Positions 1 to 8,337 of a stretch of 64,000 nt of DNA are shown here, piece after piece (position 1 is the stretch's first letter; each line of letters opens with the position of its first letter). The stretch spans positions 2,073,501-2,137,500 of the forward strand of contig NZ_CP084758.1 in the NCBI RefSeq assembly GCF_020535565.1. Reading direction: 5' to 3'. The notes beneath the pieces were generated by a model. It had not been told where the DNA came from, searched no databases, and saw only the letters and a list, made by a program, of their open reading frames with translations. A program made the translations under genes and the position numbers. The DNA is from Shinella sp. XGS7. GTDB lineage: Bacteria > Pseudomonadota > Gammaproteobacteria > Burkholderiales > Burkholderiaceae_C.

Positions 1-1
1 G

Positions 2-376
2 GCCAACTGCCTGGCCCAGTCCCAGGCCCTGATGGAAGGCAAGACCGTGGAGCAGGCCCTGCAGGAGCAGGCGCCCACGGCCTCCAAGCGTCTGAGCCCG
101 CTGGCGGTGGCGCGGCACCGCAGCTTCCCCGGCAACCGGCCCAGCAGCACCCTGGTGCTGGAGGCGCTGACGCCGCGCGCCCTGGGCGCCCTGATCGCGC
201 TCTACGAGCACCGCGTCTTCGTGGAGGGTGCACTCTTCAACATCAACTCCTTCGACCAGTGGGGCGTGGAGCTTGGCAAGGCCCTGTGTAACCGCCTGCT
301 GCCGCGCCTGGCCAGCGGTGACGCCACGGGCCTGGACGCGTCCACGGCCGGCCTGCTGAACCGTCTGCGCGCTTGA
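2..376 (+). CDS. pgi: Glucose-6-phosphate isomerase, C-terminal part (cut by window edge)
   Basis: This is the last 124 residues of phosphoglucose isomerase, which interconverts glucose-6-phosphate and fructose-6-phosphate in the cytoplasm. The reading frame is open from the first bases of the window, so the start lies upstream. Family features include the segment GNRPSS, the EHRVFVEG stretch and NSFDQWGVELGK, whose lysine is the conserved active-site region near the C-terminus of PGI. The stop codon lies 20 bases before the start of the following HAD phosphatase gene on the same strand, so the two may be co-transcribed. Identification is confident despite truncation. Confidence 0.95.
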   Translation, partial: ANCLAQSQALMEGKTVEQALQEQAPTASKRLSPLAVARHRSFPGNRPSSTLVLEALTPRALGALIALYEHRVFVEGALFNINSFDQWGVELGKALCNRLLPRLASGDATGLDASTAGLLNRLRA

Positions 377-396
377 AGCTCTCTTTCCTGACGACG

Positions 397-1017
397 ATGA
401 ACATTGTTTTCGACTTCGGCGGCGTGCTGTTCCGCTGGCACCCGCCGAGCTTCCTGGCTCGCATCTGGCCGCATCGCGTGCCCGATGCCGAGGCGGGCCA
501 AGCCGTGGCGGCGCAGTTCTTCCAGCATTACGCGGGTGACTGGGGGGCCTTCGACCAGGGCCTGATCGGCGCCGACGAGGTGATCGCCCGCATTGCCGCG
601 CGCACCGGCTGGCCGGCCGCCGAGGTGGCCCAGGTGGTGGACGCGGTGGCGGACGAGCTGCAGCTGCTCACGCCCACCGTGGCCCTGATCCAGGATCTCA
701 AGGCCGCGGGGCACCGGCTCTTCTATCTCTCGAACATGCCCGAGCCCTATGCCGACCACCTGGAGCGCAGCCACCCGCTGCACCAGTGGTTCGAGAACGG
801 TGTGTTCTCCGGCCGGGTCAAGCAGTCCAAGCCGGGGGCGGAGATCTACCGCATCGCCACCGAGCGTTTCGGCGTGGCGCCCGAGAGCTGCCTTTTCCTG
901 GACGATCACCCGGCCAATATCGAGGCGGCCCATGCGGCCGGCTGGCAGGCCCTGCATTTCACGACGGCCGAGGCCATGCGGCCCCAGCTGCGCGAGCGCG
1001 GCCTCTTAGGGCTCTAG
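397..1017 (+). CDS. HAD-superfamily phosphatase (subfamily IA, YihX-like)
   Basis: A 206-residue haloacid-dehalogenase-type hydrolase, probably a cytoplasmic phosphatase on a small phosphorylated metabolite. The nucleophile loop FDFGGVLF is at the N-terminus (about residues 4-11), the motif II threonine/serine is in FYLSNMPE, and the C-terminal acidic motif is FLDDHPANIEAA, with a helical cap between. DxGG-type loop I and total size resemble the YihX sugar-phosphate phosphatases, but the substrate cannot be read from sequence. I chose the ATG that begins MNIVFDFGG; a TTG eight codons upstream would overlap the pgi stop. The 3' end overlaps the convergent yacG gene by 12 bp. Confidence 0.88.
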   Translation: MNIVFDFGGVLFRWHPPSFLARIWPHRVPDAEAGQAVAAQFFQHYAGDWGAFDQGLIGADEVIARIAARTGWPAAEVAQVVDAVADELQLLTPTVALIQDLKAAGHRLFYLSNMPEPYADHLERSHPLHQWFENGVFSGRVKQSKPGAEIYRIATERFGVAPESCLFLDDHPANIEAAHAAGWQALHFTTAEAMRPQLRERGLLGL

Positions 1018-1209
1018 GTCGGGGTCTTCCGTCGGCGGCGCGGCCTGCACGCGGAAGCTCTCGCTGGCCCAGGCGCCCAGATCGATCTGGCGGCAGCGTT
1101 CGCTGCAGAAGGGGCGCCACAGATTGCTGGGCGCGAACACGCTGTCGCCGCCGCAGGTGGGGCAGGGCACGAGGCGCGGCGCCTTGTCGGCGGGCTTGAT
1201 CTCGCTCAT
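1006..1209 (-). CDS. yacG: DNA gyrase inhibitor / zinc-binding protein YacG
   Basis: A 67-residue protein of the YacG family, known in E. coli to bind GyrB and inhibit DNA gyrase. It has the diagnostic four-cysteine zinc site: CPTCGG at about residues 16-21 and FCSERCRQIDLG at about 34-45. The ATG overlaps the 3' end of zapD by 4 bp, so it is the last gene of the zapD-containing minus-strand run and likely translationally coupled. The coaE-zapD-yacG association is widespread in proteobacteria. The C-terminal 20 residues are acidic and proline-rich, typical of the family tail. Confidence 0.93.
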   Translation of the reverse strand: MSEIKPADKAPRLVPCPTCGGDSVFAPSNLWRPFCSERCRQIDLGAWASESFRVQAAPPTEDPDLEP

Positions 1210-1970
1210 GAGCACAGCGTCAGCTCGAAGCTGGCGTCCTGTTGAGCCGGGCGCAGCCGGCCTTCCTCGTCCTGGCGCATCAGGCGGATGGAGATCATCA
1301 GGCGGTGGCCGCTGATCTCGGGAATCAGACCCAGGCTGGGATCGATGCGCATGCGCAGCAGCTGGTAGGTCTTGCTGGAGGGCAGGCTCTGCTGGAAGTG
1401 GCCGCCCTGGGCCGCCACCTTGTGGGGCGAGCCCGAATCGCGCAGCAGACCCAGCAGCACCTGCAGGGCCTCGGCCATGGGCATCAGGCACTGGGTCCAC
1501 TGCATCAGATCATTGCGGCGGCGCACCGGCAGCAGCTGCTGCCAGCTGTAGTAGGCCGGCAGATCGAACTCGCAGGTGCCACCCGGGATGCTGATGCGGC
1601 TGCGTATGCTCATCAGCCATTCATTGGCTGTTAGCGTGTGGCCGGCCTTGCCGCTGAGCGCGTTGAGGCCGCCGAAGGCATGGTCGATGCGGCGAATCAC
1701 CTCGTCCAGCGCCTCCTCGGCGATGGCGGGATTGCCGCGATAGCTGTTGAGCTGGGCCTTGTGGCGCTCCAGCTCCTTGAGCAGATCGGACTTCAGATCG
1801 GCACGCGAGGCCACGTCCATGATCTCGAAGAGGGTGACCAGGGCGAAGTGATGGTCCAGCGGGGTCTCGCGGGCGATCAGCTGGCCGAGGCGATCGAAGA
1901 GATGCTCCAGCCGCAGCATCGTGCGGATGCTTTCGTTGAACGGGTATTCGTAGAGGACCAAGGGGGCCAT
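1206..1970 (-). CDS. zapD: Cell division protein ZapD
   Basis: A 254-residue ZapD (formerly YacF), which cross-links FtsZ filaments at the Z-ring. Recognised from the N-terminal pattern LVLYEYPFNESIRTMLRLE, a helical domain up to about residue 120, and the C-terminal beta-rich part with PAYYSWQQLP-type and SFELTLC endings. I chose the ATG giving MAPLVLYEYP because family members begin there; it has AAGGA directly abutting the start, which is unusually close, and another in-frame ATG exists 16 codons upstream. It sits downstream of coaE and pilDCB on the same strand and overlaps yacG. Confidence 0.92.
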   Translation of the reverse strand: MAPLVLYEYPFNESIRTMLRLEHLFDRLGQLIARETPLDHHFALVTLFEIMDVASRADLKSDLLKELERHKAQLNSYRGNPAIAEEALDEVIRRIDHAFGGLNALSGKAGHTLTANEWLMSIRSRISIPGGTCEFDLPAYYSWQQLLPVRRRNDLMQWTQCLMPMAEALQVLLGLLRDSGSPHKVAAQGGHFQQSLPSSKTYQLLRMRIDPSLGLIPEISGHRLMISIRLMRQDEEGRLRPAQQDASFELTLCS

Positions 1971-2054
1971 TCCTTGCTTGCCGGCTGACAGTGCCGCGCT
2001 TGGCCCCGATTGTTTCACAAGCTGCTGCCGATATCGGCCGCGTACCTGCTGCGA

Positions 2055-2684
2055 TCAGCGGACCGCGAGGCCCCAGTGCTGCAGCAGGGCCAGGACTTGC
2101 CCCCGCAGGCCCGCGAGGTCCAGGCCTTCGTTGTGGATCAGCACATCGGCCGCGGCGCGGCGCTGTGCCCGGCTGGCCTGCTTGCGCAGCACGGCTTCCA
2201 CGCCCTCGCGGGTCCAGCCCGAGCGGGCCATCACGCGCTGGATCTGGGTCTCGGTCTCGCAGTCCACCACCAGCACCCGGTCCACCCGCGCGCGCCAGCG
2301 GCCCGACTCCACCAGCAGGGGCACGTCGAAGACCAGCAGGGCGTGGTCGGCTGCAGCGGCTTTCGCTTGTCGCTCGGTCTCGGCGCCGATCATGGGATGC
2401 AGGACGGCCTCCAGGCGCAGCAAGGCGGCCGGGTCGGCAAAGACCGCGGCACGCATGGCGGCGCGGTCCAGGCCGCCATCGGCGGCGATCAGTTCCGGGC
2501 CGAAGGCCTCGGCCAGTGCCGGCATGGCCGCGCCACCGGGGGCGGTCAGGGCGCGCGAGATCGCATCGGTGTCGATGAGGGCGGCGCCCGCTTCGACCAG
2601 CAGGCCCGCCACCGTGCTCTTGCCGGACCCAATGCCGCCGGTCAGGCCCAGGCGCAGCGGCGCCTTCGTCGTGTCAGCGCTCAA
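2055..2684 (-). CDS. coaE: Dephospho-CoA kinase
   Basis: A 209-residue dephospho-CoA kinase, catalysing the last step of coenzyme A synthesis: ATP-dependent phosphorylation of the 3'-hydroxyl of dephospho-CoA. The P-loop GGIGSGKST is at residues 16-24, followed by the DTDAISR substrate motif, the LHPMI segment and the [11 protein letters not shown] lid region, all typical of CoaE. The gene is three bases downstream of the pilD stop, consistent with an operon pilB-pilC-pilD-coaE-zapD-yacG, an arrangement common in beta- and gammaproteobacteria. Confidence 0.95.
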   Translation of the reverse strand: MSADTTKAPLRLGLTGGIGSGKSTVAGLLVEAGAALIDTDAISRALTAPGGAAMPALAEAFGPELIAADGGLDRAAMRAAVFADPAALLRLEAVLHPMIGAETERQAKAAAADHALLVFDVPLLVESGRWRARVDRVLVVDCETETQIQRVMARSGWTREGVEAVLRKQASRAQRRAAADVLIHNEGLDLAGLRGQVLALLQHWGLAVR

Positions 2685-2687
2685 GAC

Positions 2688-3614
2688 TCAGGCCCAACCC
2701 ATCCAGCCCAGCACGCGGGGCGCACCGGCAAACATGACGGCCAGACCGCCACCCGCCAGAAAGGGGCCGAAGGGCACATAGCGGCCCTCACGCAGGCCAC
2801 CGCTGAGCTTGAGGCCTATGCCCACCAGGGCGCCGATCAGGGAGGCGCCCAGCACGATGGGCAAGACCATCTGCCAGCCCAGCCAGGCGCCCAGGGCCGC
2901 CAGCAGCTTGAAGTCGCCATAGCCCATGCCCTCCTTGCCGGTGGCCAGCTTGAAGAGCCAGTAGACCGACCAGAGCGAGAGATAGCCCGTCATGGCGCCG
3001 ATCAGGGCCTGCTCCAGCGGCAGGGTCCAGCCCAGCAGGGCGGCCAGCAGGCCGGCCCAGAGCAGGGGCAGGGTCATGGAGTCGGGCAGCAGGGTGGTGT
3101 CCCAGTCGATCAGGGCCAGGGCCAGCAGGGTGGCCACAAAGCCGCACCACAGCAGGGCCAGGGGCTGAGCGCCGACATGCCAGCCCACGGCGGCGAAGAG
3201 CAGGCCGCAGCTCAGCTCCACCAGGGGGTAGCGCGGGGAGATGCGCTGCTTGCAGCCGGCGCAGCGCCCGCCCAGGCGCAGCCAGCCCAGCAGGGGCAGG
3301 TTCTCATGCCAGGCGATGCTGTGGCCGCAATGCGGGCAGCGCGAGCGCGGCGTGGCGATGCCCAGCGGGGGCAGTTGTTCCAGATGGGTCTGCAGGGTCT
3401 GGGCGCCGGCCGCCAGCTTGTCCGCCTGGCCAGCATTCAGGCCGGCGCGGCACAGCTCTTGGGCATCGGCCAGATGCTCGCTGGACTCCAGCCACCAGCC
3501 GCGCTCCAGCATCAGGGGCAGGCGGTGCACCACCACATTCAGGAAGCTGCCGATGCACAGGCCCAGGATGCCCAGGGCCAATGGCGTGAGCAGCCAGGCG
3601 TAGTCTTGACTCAT
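2688..3614 (-). CDS. pilD: Type IV prepilin peptidase / N-methyltransferase PilD
   Basis: A 308-residue polytopic inner-membrane aspartic peptidase that cleaves and N-methylates type IV prepilins and type II secretion pseudopilins. The N-terminal domain has the zinc-type cysteine tetrad CPHC (93, 96) and CAGC (118, 121) typical of the bifunctional enzyme. The peptidase aspartates lie in IDWDTTLLPD (about 170-178) and in GYGDFK (Asp234). About seven hydrophobic helices are evident. It is the third gene of the pilBCD cluster. There is an insert of about 45 residues (about 40-90) before the cysteine motif, seen in some betaproteobacterial PilD proteins. Confidence 0.95.
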   Translation of the reverse strand: MSQDYAWLLTPLALGILGLCIGSFLNVVVHRLPLMLERGWWLESSEHLADAQELCRAGLNAGQADKLAAGAQTLQTHLEQLPPLGIATPRSRCPHCGHSIAWHENLPLLGWLRLGGRCAGCKQRISPRYPLVELSCGLLFAAVGWHVGAQPLALLWCGFVATLLALALIDWDTTLLPDSMTLPLLWAGLLAALLGWTLPLEQALIGAMTGYLSLWSVYWLFKLATGKEGMGYGDFKLLAALGAWLGWQMVLPIVLGASLIGALVGIGLKLSGGLREGRYVPFGPFLAGGGLAVMFAGAPRVLGWMGWA

Positions 3615-3648
3615 GAAGAAACCGAAGAGAGGGGAGAGGTCCGCGGGC

Positions 3649-4869
3649 TCAGACCACCTGGCCGAGCTTGAAGATGGGCAGGTACATGGCCACCACGATG
3701 CCGCCGATGATGGTGCCCAGGATCACGATGATGAAGGGTTCCATCAGGCTGGACAGCGACTTGACGGCTTCGTCCACCTCGTCCTCGTAGAACTCGGCGG
3801 CCTTGGACAGCATATGGTCCAGGGAGCCGGACTCCTCACCGATGGAGGCCATCTGCAGCACCATGGTGGGGAAGATGCCGGTGCTCTGCATGGAGGTGGT
3901 CAGGGCCGCGCCGGTGGAGACATCGCGCTGGATCTTCTCGGTGGCCTCGGCAAAGATTGCATTGCCCGAGGCGCCGCCCACGGAGTCCAGGGCCTCGACC
4001 AGGGGCACGCCGGCCGCAAACATGGTGGACAGGGTGCGGGTCCAGCGCGCCACGGCCGACTTGAACAAGAGGTCACCGAAGACGGGGATCTTCAGCAGCA
4101 GACGGTCCATGCGCTTTTGCATGGCCTCGGAGCGTCTCCAGGTCTGGATGAAGAAGTAGAGTCCGCCGCCGATGCTGCCGAAGATCAGCCACCAGTAGCT
4201 GACGAAGAACTCGGACATGGCGATCACCGCCAGGGTGGGCGCAGGCAGATCCGCGCCGAAGGAGGTGAACACGTCCTTGAAGGCCGGCACCACGAAGATC
4301 ATGATCACCGCCACCACGACAAAGGCCACGACCAACACGGCGATCGGGTAGGTCAGGGCCGACTTGATCTTGTTCTTGATCGCAACCGTCTTCTCCTGGT
4401 ACATGGCCAGGCGGTCCAGCAGCTGTTCCAGAATACCGCCGGCCTCGCCCGCCTCCACCAGATTGCAGTAGAGCGCATCGAAGTAGAGGGGGTGCTTGCG
4501 GAAGGAGGCCGAGAGGCTGGTACCGGTTTCCACATCCTGACGGATGTCATTGAGCAGGCGGGTCAGGCGCGGGTTGGTGCTGCCCCGGGCCACGATGTCG
4601 AAGGATTGCAGCAGGGGCACGCCCGCGCGCATCATGGTGGCCAGCTGGCGGGTGAAGACGGCGATGTCCTTTTGCTTGATGGACTTGCCGCCGGCGGTGC
4701 GGCGCTTCTTGACCTTGCTGACCAGGATGCCCTGGCGGCGCAGGGTGGCGCTGACCATGGCCTCGCCGCCGGCGCGCAGCTCGCCGCGCACGGTCTTGCC
4801 GTTGCGGTCCTTGCCTTCCCATTCGAAGACAAATTCCTTGACGTTCTTGGCTATCGCGCCTGTTGCCAT
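3649..4869 (-). CDS. pilC: Type IV pilus inner-membrane platform protein PilC
   Basis: A 406-residue type II secretion F-family protein, the membrane platform of the type IV pilus motor that couples PilB/PilT ATPase action to pilin insertion. Two homologous T2SSF domains are visible: one starting FTRQLATMMRAGVPLLQ (about residues 74-90), the second starting WTRTLSTMFAAGVPLVEA (about 277-294). Each is followed by a GEAGG/GEESG segment and membrane helices near 170-230 and the C-terminus. It lies between pilB and pilD with short spacers of about 30 bp, indicating one transcript. Confidence 0.95.
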   Translation of the reverse strand: MATGAIAKNVKEFVFEWEGKDRNGKTVRGELRAGGEAMVSATLRRQGILVSKVKKRRTAGGKSIKQKDIAVFTRQLATMMRAGVPLLQSFDIVARGSTNPRLTRLLNDIRQDVETGTSLSASFRKHPLYFDALYCNLVEAGEAGGILEQLLDRLAMYQEKTVAIKNKIKSALTYPIAVLVVAFVVVAVIMIFVVPAFKDVFTSFGADLPAPTLAVIAMSEFFVSYWWLIFGSIGGGLYFFIQTWRRSEAMQKRMDRLLLKIPVFGDLLFKSAVARWTRTLSTMFAAGVPLVEALDSVGGASGNAIFAEATEKIQRDVSTGAALTTSMQSTGIFPTMVLQMASIGEESGSLDHMLSKAAEFYEDEVDEAVKSLSSLMEPFIIVILGTIIGGIVVAMYLPIFKLGQVV

Positions 4870-4898
4870 ATCACCTCCAGGGCTGGATGCCCCGTCCC

Positions 4899-6626
4899 TT
4901 ATTCATTCGTTGCTGCAAGCACTTCTTCCAGCGTGGTCACCCCGAGGCGCACCTTGACCAGGCCCGACTGGCGCAGATCGCGCACGCCCTCGCTCCGGGC
5001 CTGCTGGGCAATGTCCATGGCCGTGCCTTCGGCCAGGATGATGCGCTGTATGGCTTCGGTCACCGGCATCACCTGATAGATGCCCACGCGCCCCTTGTAG
5101 CCGTTGTTGCAGCTGGAGCAGCCCACGGCCCGGTAGGGCTTCCAGCTGCCGTCCAGATCTTCTTCGGCATATCCGGCGCGAAGCAAAGCCTCGCGCGGGT
5201 ACTCGGCCGGGGCCTTGCAGTTTTCGCACAGGCGACGCGCCAGGCGCTGGGCCGTGATCAGCAGCACGCTGGACGCGATATTGAAAGGCGCCACGCCCAT
5301 GTTCAGCAGGCGGGTCAGGGTGGTGGGCGCGTCATTGGTGTGCAGGGTGGACATCACCATATGGCCGGTCTGCGCGGCCTTGATGGCGATATCGGCCGTC
5401 TCCAGGTCACGGATCTCACCCACCATGATGATGTCGGGATCCTGGCGCAGAAAGGACTTCAGCGCGGCGGAGAAGGTCAGGCCGGCCTTGTCGTTGACAT
5501 TGACCTGGTTGATGCCCGGCAAATTGATTTCGGCCGGATCCTCCACCGTGGAGATGTTCACGCCCGGCTGGTTCAGGATGTTCAGGCAGGTGTAGAGCGA
5601 GACGGTCTTGCCCGAGCCCGTGGGGCCGGTCACCAGGATCATGCCGTAGGGCCGCTGGATGCAGGCCAGCAGGCGGTCCTTCTCGATCTTCTCGTAGCCC
5701 AGGGCCTCGATGCCGAGCTTGGCCGAGGACGGGTCCAGGATACGGATCACGATCTTCTCGCCGAAGAGCGTGGGCAGGGTGCTGACCCGGAAATCGATGG
5801 CCTTGCTGCCGAACTTGAGCTTCATACGCCCGTCCTGCGGCACTCGGCGCTCGGCAATGTCCAGGCGCGAGATGACCTTGATGCGGGAGGACAGCTTGTC
5901 CTTGATGGCGATGGGCGGCTGGGTGATCTCGCGCAGCTCGCCGTCCACGCGGAAGCGCACCCGGTAGTGGTACTCGTAGGGTTCGAAGTGCAGGTCGGAG
6001 GCGCGCATATTGATGGCGTCCACCAGCATCTTCTGCAGAAAGCGCACCACGGGCGCGTCTTCCACATCGGCGATGTCGGCCGATTCCTGCTCCGGCGCTG
6101 CTTCCTCTTCGGCGATGTCGAAATCGAAGTCACCGCCGGCCATGGATTCCAGGGCCTCGGAGGCGCTGGCGCCGCTGCCCTGCAGCAGCTTGATCAGCTT
6201 GTCGTACTCCACCACCACCCACTCGGGCGAGAGCTGGGTGGCGAACTTGATGCGCTCCACCACCTCCTGGTCGGTGGGGTCGGCCCCGCCGATGAAGAGG
6301 CGGTTGCCGCGGCGGCCCAGGGCCAGGACCTGGTACTGCTGGGCCAGCTTGCCATCGATGATGTTGCTGGGCAGGCGCTGCGGATCCATGGCGTTGAGAT
6401 CCAGCAGGGGCACGGCCAGGGCGGCCGACAGGGTGTGGGCCAGATCGGCGGGCGAGACCGCATTGGCCGCCATCACCGCGGCCACGAAGGTGGTTTTCTT
6501 CTCGCGAGCCTGGCGCACCAGGTCTTCGGCGGTCTTGGCCTGCAGCTTGCCGGCGTGCACCAGCACCCGTGCCACGCCGGACAGGGCGGAATGGGGCGGC
6601 TCGACCAGGGTGGTATCCACGTTCAT
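4899..6626 (-). CDS. pilB: Type IV pilus assembly ATPase PilB
   Basis: A 575-residue hexameric motor ATPase that powers pilus extension. In order: an N-terminal MshE/GspE-type regulatory domain, an acidic linker (about 165-185), a central domain with ASDLHFEPY, then the secretion ATPase core with Walker A GPTGSGKT (lysine about 340), an Asp box TVEDPAE, Walker B and a His box. A four-cysteine zinc motif (CENC ... CSSC, about 467-508) is typical of extension ATPases and absent from PilT. I used the ATG giving MNVDTT; another in-frame ATG 21 codons upstream has no better ribosome site. First gene of pilB-pilC-pilD. Confidence 0.94.
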   Translation of the reverse strand: MNVDTTLVEPPHSALSGVARVLVHAGKLQAKTAEDLVRQAREKKTTFVAAVMAANAVSPADLAHTLSAALAVPLLDLNAMDPQRLPSNIIDGKLAQQYQVLALGRRGNRLFIGGADPTDQEVVERIKFATQLSPEWVVVEYDKLIKLLQGSGASASEALESMAGGDFDFDIAEEEAAPEQESADIADVEDAPVVRFLQKMLVDAINMRASDLHFEPYEYHYRVRFRVDGELREITQPPIAIKDKLSSRIKVISRLDIAERRVPQDGRMKLKFGSKAIDFRVSTLPTLFGEKIVIRILDPSSAKLGIEALGYEKIEKDRLLACIQRPYGMILVTGPTGSGKTVSLYTCLNILNQPGVNISTVEDPAEINLPGINQVNVNDKAGLTFSAALKSFLRQDPDIIMVGEIRDLETADIAIKAAQTGHMVMSTLHTNDAPTTLTRLLNMGVAPFNIASSVLLITAQRLARRLCENCKAPAEYPREALLRAGYAEEDLDGSWKPYRAVGCSSCNNGYKGRVGIYQVMPVTEAIQRIILAEGTAMDIAQQARSEGVRDLRQSGLVKVRLGVTTLEEVLAATNE

Positions 6627-6835
6627 CAGGCGTTCTTGCGCGAGGCCCGGGCAGCATGGCACGGGCGACAGCCAGTGCGGGCTGATCATGGCCCAGGGGT
6701 TTCACACTGTAAACCGAGCCGTGCCCCGGGGCCCAGGCTGAACGTGGCGAAGCTCACGAATCGGCACCCAGGACTTTGCAACTGATGTTTACAAGCATCG
6801 CCCCAGGGCCGGTGGGCGCGGAGAGGCCCGAGGGC

Positions 6836-8335
6836 CTAGGGACGGGCCGGGCGCCGCCGCGGTCCGCGCAGGCGCCGCCAGCCCAGCACCACCCCGCTCA
6901 GGCACAGAGCCAGGCCCGTGGCGCTGAAGCCCAGCATCCAGGCGTCCCAGGCCGGACGGGCGGCCAGCAGCAGGGGCAGGTCGAAGCTGTGCAAGAAGGC
7001 AAAGAGCCAGCGCTCCACCCGCTGATGGCGGTTGCTCAGCTGCAGGATGGCGCCGGTGGCCGGGTCCAGCGTCACCCAATGCGCCTGCGCGTCGCCAAAA
7101 CGCAGACGCAGCACCGGCAGCGGGCGCTCGCGCTGGCCGGTCATGGTGTGGGCCTCGCGCCCGTAGTAGTAGCGGTCGTACTCGTGCAGCCATTCGCGCG
7201 ATGCCAGCGGCGCCTGGGGCAGCAGGCGCTGGGCAGCCTGCACCAAGGCCGCCTCGTCCATGGGGGCTCGGACGGTGCCGTCGCCCGCCAGGGCAAGGCT
7301 GCCGGCAGCCCCCTGGGCCAGCAGAAACTGCTCACCGTCCACCCGTCGCCACTCCAGCCAGCGGGGCGCGGCTTCGCCCCGGGCGGCCAGGGCCGCCAGC
7401 ACCGAACCGGCCTCGGGGCCGGCCTGGGCTTGCAGCGCGCCGCCGGCATAGGCGCGCCGGTCCGGCGCCGGCCCCGGCGCCTCGAAGACCTTCCAGGGGT
7501 TCATGGAGAAGAGGCCGCTCAGCACCCAGGTCAGGGCCAGGCTGCCGCCCACCAGGCCTAGCAGATGGTGCCAGCGCATCCAGCCCTCGCGGTAGGGCGA
7601 GCGCGAGCCGCTCTTGTAGCGGCCGCTGAAGCGCCAGCGCCAGAGGCCCACCACCAGACCGCTGAGCGCCAGCACGCCGCCCGCCACCGAGAGCCAGATC
7701 ACGATCTGGGTCCAGGCCGTATCCAGTGCGCCGCCGCGGAAGATGTAGAGCCAGTGCAGCCAGGCGCCCAGCCAGCCCCAGCGGCGCTCGGTGAGCGTGG
7801 CATCGCGCACCACCTCGCCGGTGGCGCTGCTCACATAGAGCCAGCGCTGCGCCTCGTCCGCCACGGCCATGCGGTAGAGCGGGCGGTGGGCGTCCAGGGC
7901 GCGGGAGTGGGTCCAGGCGTCCTCCTGCACCTGCCCCAGCGCCTCGGCGGCGGCGCCGCCCGCGAAGTGCGAGGCCGCGGCCAGGGCCTGGGCTTCGCTG
8001 ACCGCGCGGATGCGCTGGCCGCTGCGAGCATCGACGGCCAGGGCGGCGCGGCGCCCATCGCCGAACAGGTAGCGGGGCTCGCCCGCCACGCTGCTCAGCC
8101 GCCAGGGCGCCGGAGCCGCCTGCGGTCCGCCCGCGGCCGCCACCGCCTCGGCCAGGGGCACGCAGCATGGCCCAAGCGCCAGCGGCGGCTGGCCGGCGGC
8201 CTGCTCCTCGACCGTGAGCTTGGGGTAGCCCACATAGAGCATCACCATGCCCGAGACAAACCACAGGGCCATCACCAGACACAGGGCGATGCCCACCCAG
8301 CGGTGCAGCAGATAGAGCCAGCGCTTGAGAGCCAT
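6836..8335 (-). CDS. PepSY-associated transmembrane protein next to siderophore receptor
   Basis: A 499-residue inner-membrane protein of the PepSY_TM family. Predicted helices lie near residues 7-35, about 200-230, about 255-280 and about 460-485, with large periplasmic PepSY-type portions between. The first helix contains LHRWVGIALCLVMALWFVSG, the usual start of this family. Such proteins accompany TonB-dependent siderophore receptors and some are thought to be reductases that release iron from siderophores; that role is inferred here from context only. The start codon lies two bases downstream of the receptor stop, so the two genes are almost certainly one operon. Confidence 0.86.
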   Translation of the reverse strand: MALKRWLYLLHRWVGIALCLVMALWFVSGMVMLYVGYPKLTVEEQAAGQPPLALGPCCVPLAEAVAAAGGPQAAPAPWRLSSVAGEPRYLFGDGRRAALAVDARSGQRIRAVSEAQALAAASHFAGGAAAEALGQVQEDAWTHSRALDAHRPLYRMAVADEAQRWLYVSSATGEVVRDATLTERRWGWLGAWLHWLYIFRGGALDTAWTQIVIWLSVAGGVLALSGLVVGLWRWRFSGRYKSGSRSPYREGWMRWHHLLGLVGGSLALTWVLSGLFSMNPWKVFEAPGPAPDRRAYAGGALQAQAGPEAGSVLAALAARGEAAPRWLEWRRVDGEQFLLAQGAAGSLALAGDGTVRAPMDEAALVQAAQRLLPQAPLASREWLHEYDRYYYGREAHTMTGQRERPLPVLRLRFGDAQAHWVTLDPATGAILQLSNRHQRVERWLFAFLHSFDLPLLLAARPAWDAWMLGFSATGLALCLSGVVLGWRRLRGPRRRPARP

Positions 8336-8337
8336 GC

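Noticed and set aside
6785-6838. Terminator after the PepSY gene
   Set aside because: AGGCCC/GGGCCT could form a short stem but the loop is only two bases and no T-tract follows.
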